Assembly: GCA_022579005.1 (NCBI GenBank)
Contig: MU401511.1
Span: 62,001-126,000 of the forward strand
DNA from: Poronia punctata
Taxonomy: Eukaryota; Ascomycota; Sordariomycetes; Xylariales; Xylariaceae
Reading direction: 5' to 3'
Length of the DNA stretch: 64,000 nt
Positions 46,851 through 59,099 of the stretch are shown piece by piece (positions within the stretch are counted from its first letter, which is position 1; every line of letters starts with the position of its first letter). A model generated the notes under the pieces. That model did not search any database, was not told the origin of the DNA, and saw nothing but the letters and a program-made list of their open reading frames with translations. The position numbers and the translations under genes are program-made.

Positions 46851-48797
46851 ATGGCGGATATTGAAGAGCCAAAGTTCAACTCCCTAGCGGAACGTATAGC
46901 TGCTCTAAACAAACAGAAGAACTTCACTTCCCCGCCTATGGTCGCCAAGACGAAACGAGCCCCCCCACCTCCGCCGCCAAATAAAGCGGCTGTCAGTGTC
47001 TCGGTTGAAACGTTAAACGACCACGTACCCGAACAAAGCCCTAACCTCCCTGCACGTCCGCAGAAAAGGGCGCCGCCGCCGCCTCTTCCCCAGCGAACCA
47101 AGAGCCAGCCTGTCGAGTCTGTTATTGATAGCCCGCCAGCTTTGCCTGGGCGCCCACCACTTCCCCAGCGGAATACCACCTCTCAACAAGTCGCGACGCC
47201 AACCTTGCCTTCACGACGGCCAACACAACAGCTAGCCAGACGAGGATCCAATTCTTCAGAGATTTCTCAAATCTCTCACATCTCTACCATATCAAACCTG
47301 TCTTTATCTCGTACGAGCACAACATCTGTCGATTCCGTGGCGGCAAGACGGGTTCTTGCGCCCGCTTTCGACAAGGCCAAGCTTCCTCTACTCCCCCCAT
47401 CAAGGAGAGATCAGGAGGCCCAAGCTGCTAGAGAAGCTGCCGAGCAAGAAGCGGTCGATCGCCCGAGTCTCCCCCCTCGACTCCCCTCACGACCTGGTCC
47501 GAAGTCACCCAATTCTTCACAGTTCGACGAGGCCCCAAAGACGGGACCACGTCGCTTACCACCCCCAGCCTCGTCTTTCGTGAGGCCGAAAACGGCCCTT
47601 GAGGGCTCGACGAAACCACCCCCGCTCCCTACCACCAACAGGCCGTCCCGTGGCTCACCACCCCCAGTTCCACTCAGTTCCAGGCCCACGTTGGACCAGA
47701 TCGGCGCTGTTACTGCTCGCGCTGCTGCCACAAATGCTGCGAGTTGTCTGATGTGCAGGGACTTTGCGGGTCCAGATAGCGTAGCAGCCCGATACCCAAG
47801 CCACTCGCTACCGAGAGACGACCCTGTGGGCTATCTCGCCAATGTTCTGTGCGCTCCTTTCCCATCTGCAACTGACAAGGCACGTGCAATCTTCACCTGG
47901 TGTCACCATAACATTGCCTATGACGCAGAGGGATTTTTTGGTAAATGCATCCAGAGAAGGGGTGTGAATGAGACGATATTCCATGGCAAAGCCGTTTGCC
48001 AGGGGTATGCTGAAGTCTATGAAGCGATCGCGCAAAGGGCCGGTCTGGACTGTTTCCTTGTTGGCGGCCATGGTAAAGGATTTGGCTATGCGGCGTTGAA
48101 ACGGGGCCAAGCGCCACCGCCGAAGAACGCGGCAGGGCATGCCTGGAACGCGGTGTGTATCGACGACGGTGAATGGAAGCTCGTGGACGCATGTTGGGGG
48201 GCCGGGCATATCGGTGGAGGGACGTATACCAAGAAATTCAGCCCCGGCATGTTCACGTTGAGCAACGAGCGGTTCGGCGACACGCATTTCCCGAGCCAAG
48301 ATCGTTTCTTATTCCGCGAGGACCGCAGGACGATTTCATGGGAGGAATACATCCAGGGATCGACTCCGCCGGGCGAGGAGGCGCCGCAGTGGTTTGGCAA
48401 CCCTATAGAGGAAGGCATCACGCGGTTCGGATCTAGCCCTGCGGTGAAACACATCCCCGTGAACAGAAATGAAGCGGTACGGTTTCAGTTCGCCAAGACC
48501 TGCGAACACTGGACGCCCGAACGAGCGGGTCTGAGCGGGTCTCTTCTGTTACTGTTGAAGATCCACGGTGTCGACGGACGCAAGGACGACCTCGTGCCTC
48601 TGGACACGGACGGCTATTGGTGGTGGGTTGATATCCCGGCAAGGGAGCTCGGTGCGCCGGGTCAGGAAATCCACTTATTCGCCCTCACGACTGTGGATAA
48701 TCGCGATGCGCGAGGGTACACGAAAGAACAATTCTATAGAGCAAAGGGGAGATTTGCAATGGGCTATGCGATCTGGTGTGTCTGGGAACTGGCCTGA
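46851..48797 (+). CDS. Proline-rich protein with transglutaminase-like (KY/Cyk3-type) domain
   Basis: A single-exon gene of 648 aa with a strong ATG context (CAACCATGG). Residues 1-300 are disordered and proline-rich, with several [14 protein letters not shown] and PALPGRPPLPQR motifs that look like SH3 ligands. Residues about 330-500 form a transglutaminase-like domain: DKARAIFTWCHHNIAYDAEG, then Cys383 (GKAVCQGYAEVYEAIA), His430 (GHAWNAV) and Asp446 (LVDACWG), a full catalytic triad. The C-terminal 150 residues look like the beta-rich module that follows this domain in kyphoscoliosis-peptidase/Cyk3 relatives (HWTPERAGLSG, EIHLFALTTVDN). Yeast Cyk3, a cytokinesis protein, carries an SH3 domain and lacks the catalytic Cys; this protein has no visible SH3 domain. 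A role at septa or the actin cytoskeleton is inferred from relatives only. Confidence 0.8.
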   Translation: MADIEEPKFNSLAERIAALNKQKNFTSPPMVAKTKRAPPPPPPNKAAVSVSVETLNDHVPEQSPNLPARPQKRAPPPPLPQRTKSQPVESVIDSPPALPGRPPLPQRNTTSQQVATPTLPSRRPTQQLARRGSNSSEISQISHISTISNLSLSRTSTTSVDSVAARRVLAPAFDKAKLPLLPPSRRDQEAQAAREAAEQEAVDRPSLPPRLPSRPGPKSPNSSQFDEAPKTGPRRLPPPASSFVRPKTALEGSTKPPPLPTTNRPSRGSPPPVPLSSRPTLDQIGAVTARAAATNAASCLMCRDFAGPDSVAARYPSHSLPRDDPVGYLANVLCAPFPSATDKARAIFTWCHHNIAYDAEGFFGKCIQRRGVNETIFHGKAVCQGYAEVYEAIAQRAGLDCFLVGGHGKGFGYAALKRGQAPPPKNAAGHAWNAVCIDDGEWKLVDACWGAGHIGGGTYTKKFSPGMFTLSNERFGDTHFPSQDRFLFREDRRTISWEEYIQGSTPPGEEAPQWFGNPIEEGITRFGSSPAVKHIPVNRNEAVRFQFAKTCEHWTPERAGLSGSLLLLLKIHGVDGRKDDLVPLDTDGYWWWVDIPARELGAPGQEIHLFALTTVDNRDARGYTKEQFYRAKGRFAMGYAIWCVWELA

Positions 48798-49042
48798 GGA
48801 TTTTAAAACATGTTCATTGCGGGTGAGGGAGGCCGGGATAGATCATAATACCATTGAGTTATGGGAAAATGCATGAGGGGGGTTTTGAGGGCTGCATTTA
48901 TATAGTCTACGTTTTGGCGTTGGGTGCTCAAACCTTTCAAGGTGGTTTAACGTATAACAAGGGAGAGGGACATGAAGGAAGCACCATGGGTTTTCCTTGT
49001 ACATATGTTGGTATATGTTTGTTTATATTATATTTGTCCTCC

Positions 49043-49086
<44 letters not shown>

Positions 49087-49668
49087 CCATAGGCGCATTT
49101 GCTCACTATTACTGTAGTAACGTGCCCCTTTTGGAGACCTGCGATTGAAACGTAGGTAGAATTTCCAGAATGTTTTATATGGATGCTCTTTTTTATACCT
49201 CTGCGATCAGCCACGATCGATCACGCATCAAAGTCGGTGGCTATTGTAGTCTAGATAGTAAAACATTTACCTTGGTCTATATAAAATTTCCCTATCTTAG
49301 GTACCTAACCTATCCCTGAGAAAAGAGACTGGCGATGGAGAGGATTAAAAAAGAAAAGAATAAAAAAACATGGAACTGCGTATAAGAATAGAATAGTAAA
49401 TGGAAATAAATGGAATAAAGATATAAGATATAGGACTCGGACGAATACAGAATACATATGTTGCTATCGGCTGGCTGGCTGGTAGATGCATACGGGCTGA
49501 GTATAAAAAGGAGTATGAGATAGGAGATGTGTAACTAACGCAGCAACTGGCTTATTTTCTCTCTCTGACATAAAAGAAAAAAAGAAAGAAAGAAAGTAGT
49601 TAGGTGAAGACCTATCTAACATGGGCGATCTAGTAGCGAGCTTGTCTGAGTTATTGGTGACTTCTTCT
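48798..49668. other. Convergent spacer with AGT microsatellite
   Basis: 3' flanks of the transglutaminase-like gene (+) and the MFS gene (-). Contains the AGT repeat at 49044-49085 and an A-rich stretch near 49350-49440. No gene seen. Confidence 0.55.
49044..49085. repeat. (AGT)14 microsatellite
   Basis: Fourteen perfect AGT units between convergent genes. Confidence 0.95.
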
Positions 49669-52370
49669 TCATCCCTGCGGCCAGTCTTTGGTCGTCCACT
49701 GCTCCGTACTCGTACTCGTACTCGGGGCTGGGTGTGTACCCGCCCTTGCCCTGGTCCTAGTCCTGGCCCGTCTTAACCTGGCCCTCTCTTCTCTTTCTTC
49801 CTGTTCCAGTTGTGCGGACACGCGTCGTGCGTTTTCCACTAGTTCTTCTGTTGTTGGCTCGCTGCGCGGAGAGATTCCTGTTGGGGCGAAGGACTGTCGT
49901 CTGTTGTCACGGGGGAAATACGCGGCGGCGGCGGGTGATGGGAGAGTCGTGCTAACCATGGGGGATAATGATCGGGATAGTTCTTCCATTTTCGCTATGG
50001 TCTCTCGAGCGAGCGCGTGGAGACGTGCTACTTCCTCGAGGGGATCCGACGGATGGCTGGGATTTGTCTGGTGATGTCTGTCGGTGGTGGGCGATATACG
50101 GGGTAGAGGAGAGGGGGGATAGGGGGATGTTTGCGAGCCTGAAGGAGTGGATGTGGCCGTGGCCGGGCGTGTTCTCTGACAATGCTGGCAATGTTCGCAT
50201 CCACGGGTGGCAGATTTTCTTTCCCCGACAGTAGTAGTAGTAGCACTCTCCAATCTCTCAATGTCATCTATGTTTCCGAGACCTGGGGGGTTGGATGGTG
50301 GGGTACGGCGATGTGAGTCGTCCGTGGTGACAGGGCAAGGTGACTCTGCTCGTTCGGTGTCTTCTGTGATGGTTGGCGGTTTTGTTCGTGCCGATGGTCT
50401 GGTATCCTTCACGTTCTTCCATTCCATGAAGAAGGATGCCACGACGGCCACAATCGCCACACCCATGGAACACAGAAAAATCCGGGATATTGCTTGATTG
50501 TAAACGGCCTTCACAGCGAGCTGGTATTCGGGATCGACGGACGATACGAGATCAGCACCTGCTCCGGTGATCTTGTCGGGCGAGAGGCCCGGGATACCTT
50601 TCAGGTGGGATACCAGGTAGCTGCTAAGGAGGTTCTGACCAACCGAAGTGAAAATACCACCGCCCAATTGCTGAGCAAAGTACATTATTGCGATGCCAAT
50701 GGGGACGTCGGGCATAGGAAGGACAGCCTGAGCGGCAAGAGTAGATGCTTGCATTCCTAGTCCCAGGCCGAAGCCGGCGAGTATCTGGAAGCCGATCCAG
50801 TGAGACGAAACTTCATCGACTCGGAAGGTGCTCATAAGCCCCTGTCCAATCGCTAAAAGGCTTGGTGAAGCGATCATAGCGGGCACGTAGTAGCCGACCT
50901 TTTGCGTAAAGGCCCCTGACAGAATACTGGCAACGACGAGGCTGAGGACGAAAGGAAGCGTGTAGATGCCCGATTCCAATGGAGTCGCGCCTCTTACGAC
51001 CTGGACTGGCTCGGAGAATAAGATTAGCATCCTCCTACGGCAGGGGCCTCCGCAACAGTGTAGGTAGAACACGATTATCAAAGTCGGAGTAGGGGTGAAC
51101 CGTGAGACTGGGAACTTACACCATAATGGCAAAAAGTAGATGGCCATAAGGAAGGACCCGGCAACGGAAAACATAAAGACAGTAGCAGCCAGAATACTTC
51201 GCCTCTTGATCACGCGCACGGGGACTGTGGCCGTCTTAGGCGCCAGCACCTGGACAGTTCCAAACGCGATAAAGAGGACGCCAAACAGACCGAGAAGTAC
51301 GATGATGCGCCAATTCCTCCACGCATAAGTCGAGCCTCCCCATTGTAGAGAAATGAGCAGGCAAACGATGCTTGGGACGAAGAAAAAGGTGCCCAGGGGA
51401 TCCAGGCGTCGGAATTGGTCCCAGAGTGTGGCTGGTGGATGCGGATATCTCCAAGGATCGAGGAAGAAGATGAGACATAAAGCAGCGACAGCTCCAATGG
51501 GAAGATTAATGTAAAAGCACCACCTACGGGATATTGTATTATTTAGCGCCTATTGCCACGTACTAGGGGGGTTTAGAAGAGCTACTACTAACCTCCAAGA
51601 GGCGGCATCCGTGAGAGCGCCTCCTACAAGCGGGCCGAGCACAGATGCAAGCCCGAAGATGGTGCCGAACATGCCTTGGAACATGGGCCGCTTTCGTAGA
51701 GGTACCATGGAGATCATAATGATTGTCACACCGGAGAAGATGCCGGCGCCACCCAGGCCGGCAATGGAACGGCCGACGATGAAGGCGACAGAATTCGGTG
51801 CTGTCCCACATATGACGGACCCGATCTCAAACATGGCGACGGTGAATAAAAATATCCTTCCTAACAAGTTAGACAACATTTACCTAGGCAAGGATAGATA
51901 AGGATAGTTCTTTATACGCACTTTTTGTTCTCGTAGAACTTATATACCCGACCAAACAATAGCTGCGACGCAGCCGTGGTGAGCTGATATGCTGATCCAT
52001 ACCATCCTATGTCTCCTAGACTATGGAAGTCCTCGGTGATTCGCGGCGTGGCCGTCCCGATGATGGTCCGATCAAGGGCGACAATAAACATGGCCAGGAA
52101 CATGCTGACTATAACAGACCAGAACTTGAAGCTCTTGGGCCGAAATCGTTCCTCGGCAACATCGTCGGGAGCCCGGGCAGGATGTAGACCAGAAGCTGAA
52201 GCGCAGCTACCACCAGAACTGGAACCAGTTCTACCCACTTGCGCAGTAGGTTTCCGGGTTTGACTGGCCCGGCCAGCTTTCTCTCCATCTTGGCCTGTGG
52301 TCGAGTTGGACGATACTGCGATTGGGATTTGGGTGGTTGGATGCGAAGTTCTTCCGAGAGACTTGGCCAT
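49669..52370 (-). CDS. MFS multidrug efflux transporter, DHA2 (14-TM) type, with long C-terminal tail
   Basis: Proton-driven drug or toxin exporter of the plasma membrane. Exons: 52370-51922, 51856-51593, 51523-51120, 51005-49669, giving 817 aa. Seen: the DHA2 motif [17 protein letters not shown], then [36 protein letters not shown], the segment [20 protein letters not shown] across a splice, [17 protein letters not shown], and [20 protein letters not shown] restored by removing a 114-nt intron. After the last helix ([19 protein letters not shown]) a 244-residue tail follows: Ser/Pro/Thr-rich, with CEHCQHCQ and a charged helical run ([20 protein letters not shown]). Family members usually end soon after TM14. 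The ATG at 52508 would add 46 residues; I prefer 52370 (MAKSLGRTS) because the extra part looks like leader. The first intron's AAG acceptor is weak. Confidence 0.88.
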
Positions 52371-55300
52371 TGATGAGTTCCGAGAAGACAAAGACAAATG
52401 AGGCGATAAGTTGGATGTGACGAGGTAGGTAGAACAGGAGACACAACAAGAGAGGAGAGAAAGAGGCAAAAATCGAGGAAAGCGATAGTGTGGTAGTGGG
52501 TTTACCATACGCCCTCTTAGCGAATTTTCACACTAGGTAGGTAATCCATCCATCCTTTTTCCCTTTGGTGCAGCCAAGTAAGGGCGACGGAACGACCTAA
52601 CTTTCCGCGACAACCTATGAGACACCCACCCAATGAAAGATATGCACTATTGAACAACCATCAGGGAGTGGTTCCCGGCCAGGGGGACGCAAAGCATGAG
52701 CCTTTGTACATGTCCATGTCAAGCTGTTCAACGTGACCTGCGAGCTTAGGAGCCAAAGACAGCATGGAGGAAGGGGCCAGGTCAGATAAACCTCCCAGGG
52801 GGCATATCGGCCGACTCGCAACCCCAGGTTGTTGCCCGTCAATCACGCCAAGGATGCTATACCGAGCATGCGGCTACGTACGTCAACGTTCGTCAACGTT
52901 CGTCAACGTGGGAATCAGTTGTACTTCCATCGCTAAACATAGGTGGGTAACGGGCGGGTGGGTTACCCAGCGATGATATACATACTCAAACCGGTTGATC
53001 ACTAAATGGAAATTGGGGAAGCTCCGAGCGTGACACAGGTCAGCCAAGTGGTGGGTAGAGGCCAACAAGTAATGGGAACATGTTGGCGGAGGTGTGCGTG
53101 GCTGAAAAAGAGGCTTTTGTGATGGCTTGCTGGGCCGGACCGGCTGTTTTGTTAATACTCGTAAAGGCGAATATTCGGGGTACCTTGCTTTCAAGTATGA
53201 TTCCAGCCTCGATACTAAAGAGAATTTTTCATACAAGTACGTGTAGGCTTGAGTGCAATTGGCCTTCACCTAACCTACGTGCGTACATCCCAAAAGCATC
53301 GACTTGTAGACTACGCGTACAAATAGGTAGGTATGTTAGCGCGTGAGGAGCCTCAATTATCCTGAAAAGGGGCTATGGTACAGCTTTCCTTTGAACATTT
53401 GATTGGGTTACAAGCTTTGCTATCAGTAGGCTCTCCACTATAATAAGTTAGGTAGGACTAGAGTGGGGAAATAATAGCGTCCGGCGAGGGAATCAGAATT
53501 CGATATTAGGTAAGGTGCCTATTAGAATCTCGGGCATCTCTTAAGTTCTCGGTCCCGAAAACAAAAGGTCATCCGACCGAATCACATACATTCTTTACTC
53601 TCAAGGTTATACCCTGACCTACCCAGTATCCTGAGCTGCTAACAGTCACATGAAATAAATCGCTACATAACATACAAGAGAAGCGAGTTTTCCATGGAGA
53701 TTCGCAAAACCATCTCTCGGATGTCGTCCGTCGTTGTGGGATTCCGGGCACCGGACTTGTTTAACTACATCGAGTAAGTCAACGCCCGTGTCTATCTCCA
53801 CTATTTCCAGTCTCTCAGGAACCCGTTCCGATGCCTACCACCAAAGCAGTAGACTACCAGTAGTAGGCCATCCCAATACGTGTAGATGGCATAGTTCACA
53901 TCGGACCAATCTTATTGGTTTCCCTGGAGCCACGCTACTACTGGCAAGTAATTCTTTGATTCAGTCCGTTCGATTACCTCTTGTTCTTACAATTTAACGC
54001 CTTATATATACTCCCCTTAAAAGAGATATGGAGAAGACATTCATAGAGACGCCTCTAATGGACAGTATCGTCGATGAGGATGGCGGTTTAGGTACTATGG
54101 GAGAGAGACCCTGAGAAAAATCGAGTCGTCTCCTGCTTTCAGCGGCAACTCTCTAACCTAGAAGAGAGGTCCGCGGGAGTTCCTCCTATTACTAGAATAT
54201 CTGAGGAACTTGGCTTGGCTCAACACTTGTGAGCAGGAGAGTCGAGACGTTGCACGGTATTGCTAAGGCGACGTATCATCAGTCGCTTCCACAGACAAAT
54301 CCGAAAGGTAAATGGGATCTCTTCGTCGAAAAGATACAAACTTGACAAGGGAAAGACGTAGAGCTTCGCTAGTGGTTACAGTCAAATCGCTTCTGGTGAC
54401 TACGAGTACTCGTAAGCTGACTTACGAGTACATTGGTGTGGCTAATGCAAGAAAGTGTGGCTAGGACTGGTCAAAGGCCTTTTTGACGCTAGAAAATCTG
54501 AAAGCCAAGAAAATTCTCCACAATCTCCGCAGCGCGATGGCTGTTTTGACTTCTATTTATAGCACCTAATCAGTCTAGCCTCTTCGACCTCCTGCGGAAA
54601 GGGAGGGCGATGTACACAGTACTCGTAAAGAATGGGGGGCATACTCCCGTCCCTTTAAAACTCGGGCACTCGAGCATGCGAGTAGACGCTGGTACTCTAA
54701 TAGGTATGCATATATGCGCAACATAAGCCAAATGCAAGTGATCAAATGCCCCTTGTCATAGTGAGGTCGTCGATATCATATTTACGAGTATATGTGTACT
54801 ACCTATCAATACTTTGAGAATGTCGATCTGCAAGGTCCATGGATTCTTGAAAAAGGAATGTAGTCTTTCTGCTTGTCACTAAAAGTTCGTACCACGAGGG
54901 ATCCGAAACCAAGGATGCATCTCCTCACCTAACCTTAGTCGGTCCAGCCTACGATCCTTTTATCAGCTTTCCCCTTAGTACCTAATTACCTATTACCTAG
55001 CCTAGATAGTGGAACTGATTTTGGTTGTTCGTTCTACGTGTACGTATTCGTCTTTTGTTATTATTCTTGTACCGACTAACCTTGGTAGATTCCAAGATTT
55101 GCTCAATGCTTTATACCACTGAGAATTCCTTGTAACTTTATATACAGTAAGTAGTTTCTGTCCCTTGTAATGTAAGGTACATGCTACTCAGTAGATAATG
55201 TAGGCAGGCAGGCACGCAGGACTAGACGTATAGCAGAGATAGAACTCATCTGATCGGTCCCGAAAACCCCGCATCCCACAAAACCCCTGTCGAGCAACAC

Positions 55301-55666
55301 CTACTCGTACTCGGCTACGCGCTTGGGCAGTGGGCCATCGGGCCACCTCTTCTCTCACCATGTACACTCGGCCAGCCAACCAACCAAGCACTTGTCGCCA
55401 TTGTTACCACCGTTAATGCTTCCATCCGAGTCTGTGTTGCGCTAGTTCGCGGTGCGAAATGCCCCAAATTGAACATGCCACTACATCATACATAGTACAG
55501 CAATAACAAATCCTTAGATACCTGGCAGTGGCTACCCATACACAGTCCCAGGCCGTGTCCTATTTTGCCCCCGAGCCTAAACTCGTTGCTCTCCCGACTC
55601 CTGCTCGTCTTTCCCTCGGCGCTTGGGTCTGTGGCCCCTTCGGCTCCGGGCCGTCCTAGTCGCAGG
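52371..55666. other. Gene-poor spacer (3.3 kb)
   Basis: Promoter regions of the MFS gene (leftward) and the transcription factor gene (rightward). A three-copy 10-bp repeat lies at 52881-52910. At 53694 an ATG opens 26 codons up to a GTAAGT donor; joined to 53811 it stays open to 53997, but the intron would be only 37 nt and the product matches nothing I know. TACGAGTA words are dense at 54.4-55.3 kb, including a perfect 14-bp palindrome at 54401-54414. Confidence 0.5.
52881..52910. repeat. 10-bp tandem repeat, three copies
   Basis: CGTCAACGTT repeated three times (last base of the third copy is G). Spacer DNA upstream of the MFS gene. Confidence 0.9.
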
Positions 55667-58270
55667 ATGCCTGCCACCCCAGAGTCTCACCATTCCGCTG
55701 ATGGCACACCGGCCTTTAACCAAGCCACCCCAGCCGGCGTTAACAATACCTCACCAGATCCGGACTCTTCCGTTGTCAAGGTCACCAGGGGTTTCAGTTG
55801 TGTTCTCTGTCAAACACGAAAAGTACGATGTGATAAGAAAAAGCCATGCTTCAATTGCCTCAAGGCCGGGCAAGAATGCCGTGTCGTGCCACCCTTGCCG
55901 CCGAGGCGGAGGAAGAAGCGCATTCCCGAGCGTGATCTGGTCGACCGCCTCCGAAGGTATGAGGCTTTGATGACTCAGCATGGCATCGACTTTGAGCCTC
56001 TGGGCCCGGACATAAAAGTCACAGATCCGGGCTCGGTCGAGGAAGGGGATGAGCTCGAGGCCGATTTTACTAGGCCAAGGGCCAGCGCCTCGCCTACCGG
56101 TGCAGATGCCGACATCATATCGAGTCCGGGCGAAAACCTCCACAGGCCGCGGTGAGTTTCTTGAAGCCGTTATCCGTAGTCCCCTTTCCGTAGCGTATAA
56201 TACTGTCTCAGAGTTGGCACGTGCTGAGTAAGACTTGTTTACAGAACCTTCAAGTGGTTTCCCTTTCAAAAAGAGGTATGGTTACCTTTCCCCATCCATG
56301 TCTGTAGGACTTCTCGTTAGATTATTAATTTCTGACACGACTTCAGCATCGTCTGCGCGACGACCCCGTGCGGGATTCTTCCGAGGAGGAAGATGTGGGG
56401 TCGACTATCAACTACGCCTTTGATAAAATGTTCACCAACGTAGACGGGTTTCCCTTTTCAATGGAAGTTCAGCCGCAAAGCGTCACCGACCTACATCCCT
56501 CGCCCATCCAAATCTTACAGCTGTGGCAGATATATCTGGGAAATGTAAATCCCATATTAAAACTAACCCACGCACCCTCCCTACAAGAACAAATCATCTA
56601 CGCCGGGGCTCACCCACAAAAGGTGTCGAAGAGCCTGGAGGCTCTGATGTTTTCTATATATCTGATGGCCGTAACCAGTCTCAGCGAGGAGGAAGTCGGA
56701 GAGACGTTTGGCGAGTCGAGAGCCAATCTGTTGGCTAAATACCAACATGGCACACAGCAAGCCTTGTTCAATGCAGGCTTCATGCGGATGCCCGACCTGA
56801 CACTGTTGCAAGCGTACATGTTATACCTGGTAAGGAACCCATCCCGCCGACCGGTATCTTTCTAATCCTAACTAGACCCAGTATGGTGTCAGGCAATATA
56901 CAGATCCCCGGTCGCTCTTTTGTTTAACCGGTATTGGCGTCCGTCTAGCTCAACGCCTTGGCCTGCAACGAGACGGTGCCGAGTTTGGATTTTCTCCATT
57001 CGAAATAGAGGAGAGACGGAGACTTTGGTGGAACCTTGCCGGCTTCGACAGGCGCATAGGGGAAATGTGTGGATCTACCATCACGGCCATCTCGACAGGC
57101 GGCAACTGCAAGCTGCCCCTGAACGTCAACGACGCCGACCTACACATAGATTCCAAGCAACCACCAATGCCCCAGACCGGCGCGACTGAGATGATATTCA
57201 GTCTGTCGCGGCTCGAATTTGCCAAAGCCCCCGGACACGACAAGATGAAGGCTAAGCTATCCGCCGCGAACCCACAAGCTGTTACTAACCTGGCCGACCA
57301 CCGTCTGGACAGCTACCTCGACCAATTCGCCCATTATATGGAGGAGACGTATCTGAAATACTGCGACCCGAAAGTACCTATTCATTTTATGACCCTCTAC
57401 ATGACGCGAGCCAATATTTGCAAGTCCAAAGTGGTCTCTGGATTCTTCCGTGTCGCCCTCATGGCCCCGTCCCCCTTGCCTCCCTCGGAGAGCGAGGCGC
57501 TCGTAACCGAAGCCATCACAATGATCGAGTACGACAGCGTCATCCAAGCTCATGAACGACTGAAAGGATTTCTATGGTACACAAAGATGTATTTCCCCTT
57601 TCCGGCATACGTCTGTCTTCTATGCGATCTCCGAACGCGAACGAGCGGGGACCTGTGTGAGCGCGCTTGGGAGACCATATTCGAACATGCCGAGAGGAGA
57701 AAGATGACTACCGAGACGCATACCCCGCTACATCTCGCCTTCAGCTCGCTCTTCGTCAAGGCCTGGGATGCCAGAGAAGCTGCCGAAGCGGCCAACGGTC
57801 GCACTCTAGTGGCGCCGCTTCTCATCACCATCATGAGGCAGCACGACGCCCGCATGCCCAAGAAAAGCAAGGGAAAGACACAGTTGCCGACTCCGTCACC
57901 CCAGATTCCGGTGGCCAGTGCAGTAGGCCCGACATACGTCCCAGGCCCTCCACCATCGGCACCACCCCCACCAGGGCCCGGCGCCATGCCTGGTCCGGGG
58001 TTATATCATCCAGCCGACATGTATAGCCACATGCATCCTGAAGATCTGAACAGACATTTTTCTACAGCGTTTCCCGACGTCAATTTCGGCGGTGAGCTAG
58101 ATTGGAACTGTCTTATGCAAGAGGTTGGAGGGTATATGCCCCAGCAGCATCATCAGCCGCCGCCGCCGCCGCCGCAACAGCAGCAACACGGCTTTCATAG
58201 CTTGCATAGCTTGCATAGCTTGCATGGTTTTGCAATGCAGCAGGACCCTACGCAGGCCGTATGGCATTGA
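55667..58270 (+). CDS. Zn2Cys6 fungal-specific transcription factor
   Basis: Nuclear regulator. Exons: 55667-56151, 56245-56275 (31 nt), 56347-56829, 56882-58270, giving 795 aa. The start is the first in-frame ATG (MPATPESHH). Residues 45-71 form the binuclear zinc cluster, C-x2-C-x6-C-x5-C-x2-C-x6-C (CVLCQTRKVRCDKKKPC then FNCLKAGQEC). A basic linker (PPRRRKKRIPERDL) and a short helix (LVDRLRRYEALM) follow, likely for dimerisation. The tiny exon 2 gives TFKWFPFQKE and is needed to keep frame. The middle-homology (fungal_trans) domain spans about 200-600: HPSPIQILQLWQIYLGNVNP, RLAQRLGLQRDG, FEIEERRRLWWNLAGFDRR. The C-terminus is Pro-, Gln- and His-rich, with HSL repeats coded by a 12-bp direct repeat at about 58193-58230. 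It resembles the partial regulator at the right edge. Targets are unknown. Confidence 0.93.
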
Positions 58271-58699
58271 AATTGTACTACTATATTATTTACTGTGCTT
58301 TTTGATAACACGGCAGGGTACCGGCAGTAATCCCAGCGGGCGAACTATGCCTTTATATGGCGTTTATAATAACGCACATGCGTTGTAATTAGGGTCATCG
58401 ACGCATTTACATATACGCAGCAAAATCCCCTGGTAAGATTATGTTAAGCAGTATAACCACCTCTAGTAATACAATTTTATAGTCTACACTCCTAGCATTT
58501 TCTAGATGAGCGTTGCTAGGTGTGCAGGGTAAAAGTTTGTCACGGTTCCAGTCTCGGTGCCTACGTATATAGACCAAATCTACACCAATACGTCTATATA
58601 AGTAGATATAGGAGGCCTCTACTTCTTACAAAAACCTGCCCCCCTTGTGCAATAACAATAAGTCGTTATAGACCCTCCGGCAGTGTAAACTATAACAAA

Positions 58700-59050
58700 G
58701 TTAGTATTAACGCAAGGTCTCCTTGGTTCTAGTTAGCATTTTATATATTTCTAACTAACTACCTACTACTGCTTATATCTCGGCCCTCTAAGGTTATTCC
58801 TAGCCACCGCAGCTATATAGGAATCGAAAATATTAGCCTAAGCCGTTATAGCAGCCAACGTTATATATTGCAAGGCTCTCGCCGCCTTTGCAATAAAGCT
58901 ATTGCAAACCTTATTGTTTACTAAGGGCCCCTAGGTCTTAGTGTTAAGCCTTGTGTTAAGCCCTTCTGTTGGCTGTACTAGAGGCCCTGGCGCCTTGACT
59001 ACTGTGCCTTCTGCTTACATGCATTGTCATGGCCTTTAAAAAGGCTTAGG
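58700..59050. repeat. Possible RIP-degraded repeat relic
   Basis: By eye this stretch is rich in TpA and poor in CpA/TpG, with many TAA/TAG in every frame, the pattern left by repeat-induced point mutation in ascomycetes. On the minus strand short coding-like pieces (AKAARALQYITLAAIT, then a stop) suggest an old transposon protein, but I cannot name it. No terminal repeats seen. Confidence 0.3.
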
Positions 59051-59099
59051 TAGCTAGAAGCCAGATGAGGTAAAGAGCAAGGAAATCATAGAAATTTAA

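Noticed and set aside
51542..51592. Extension of the second MFS exon through ALLNPPSTW to a stop
   Set aside because: It is intron read-through; the GTTAGT donor after SW-AG joins to [10 protein letters not shown], the expected family sequence.
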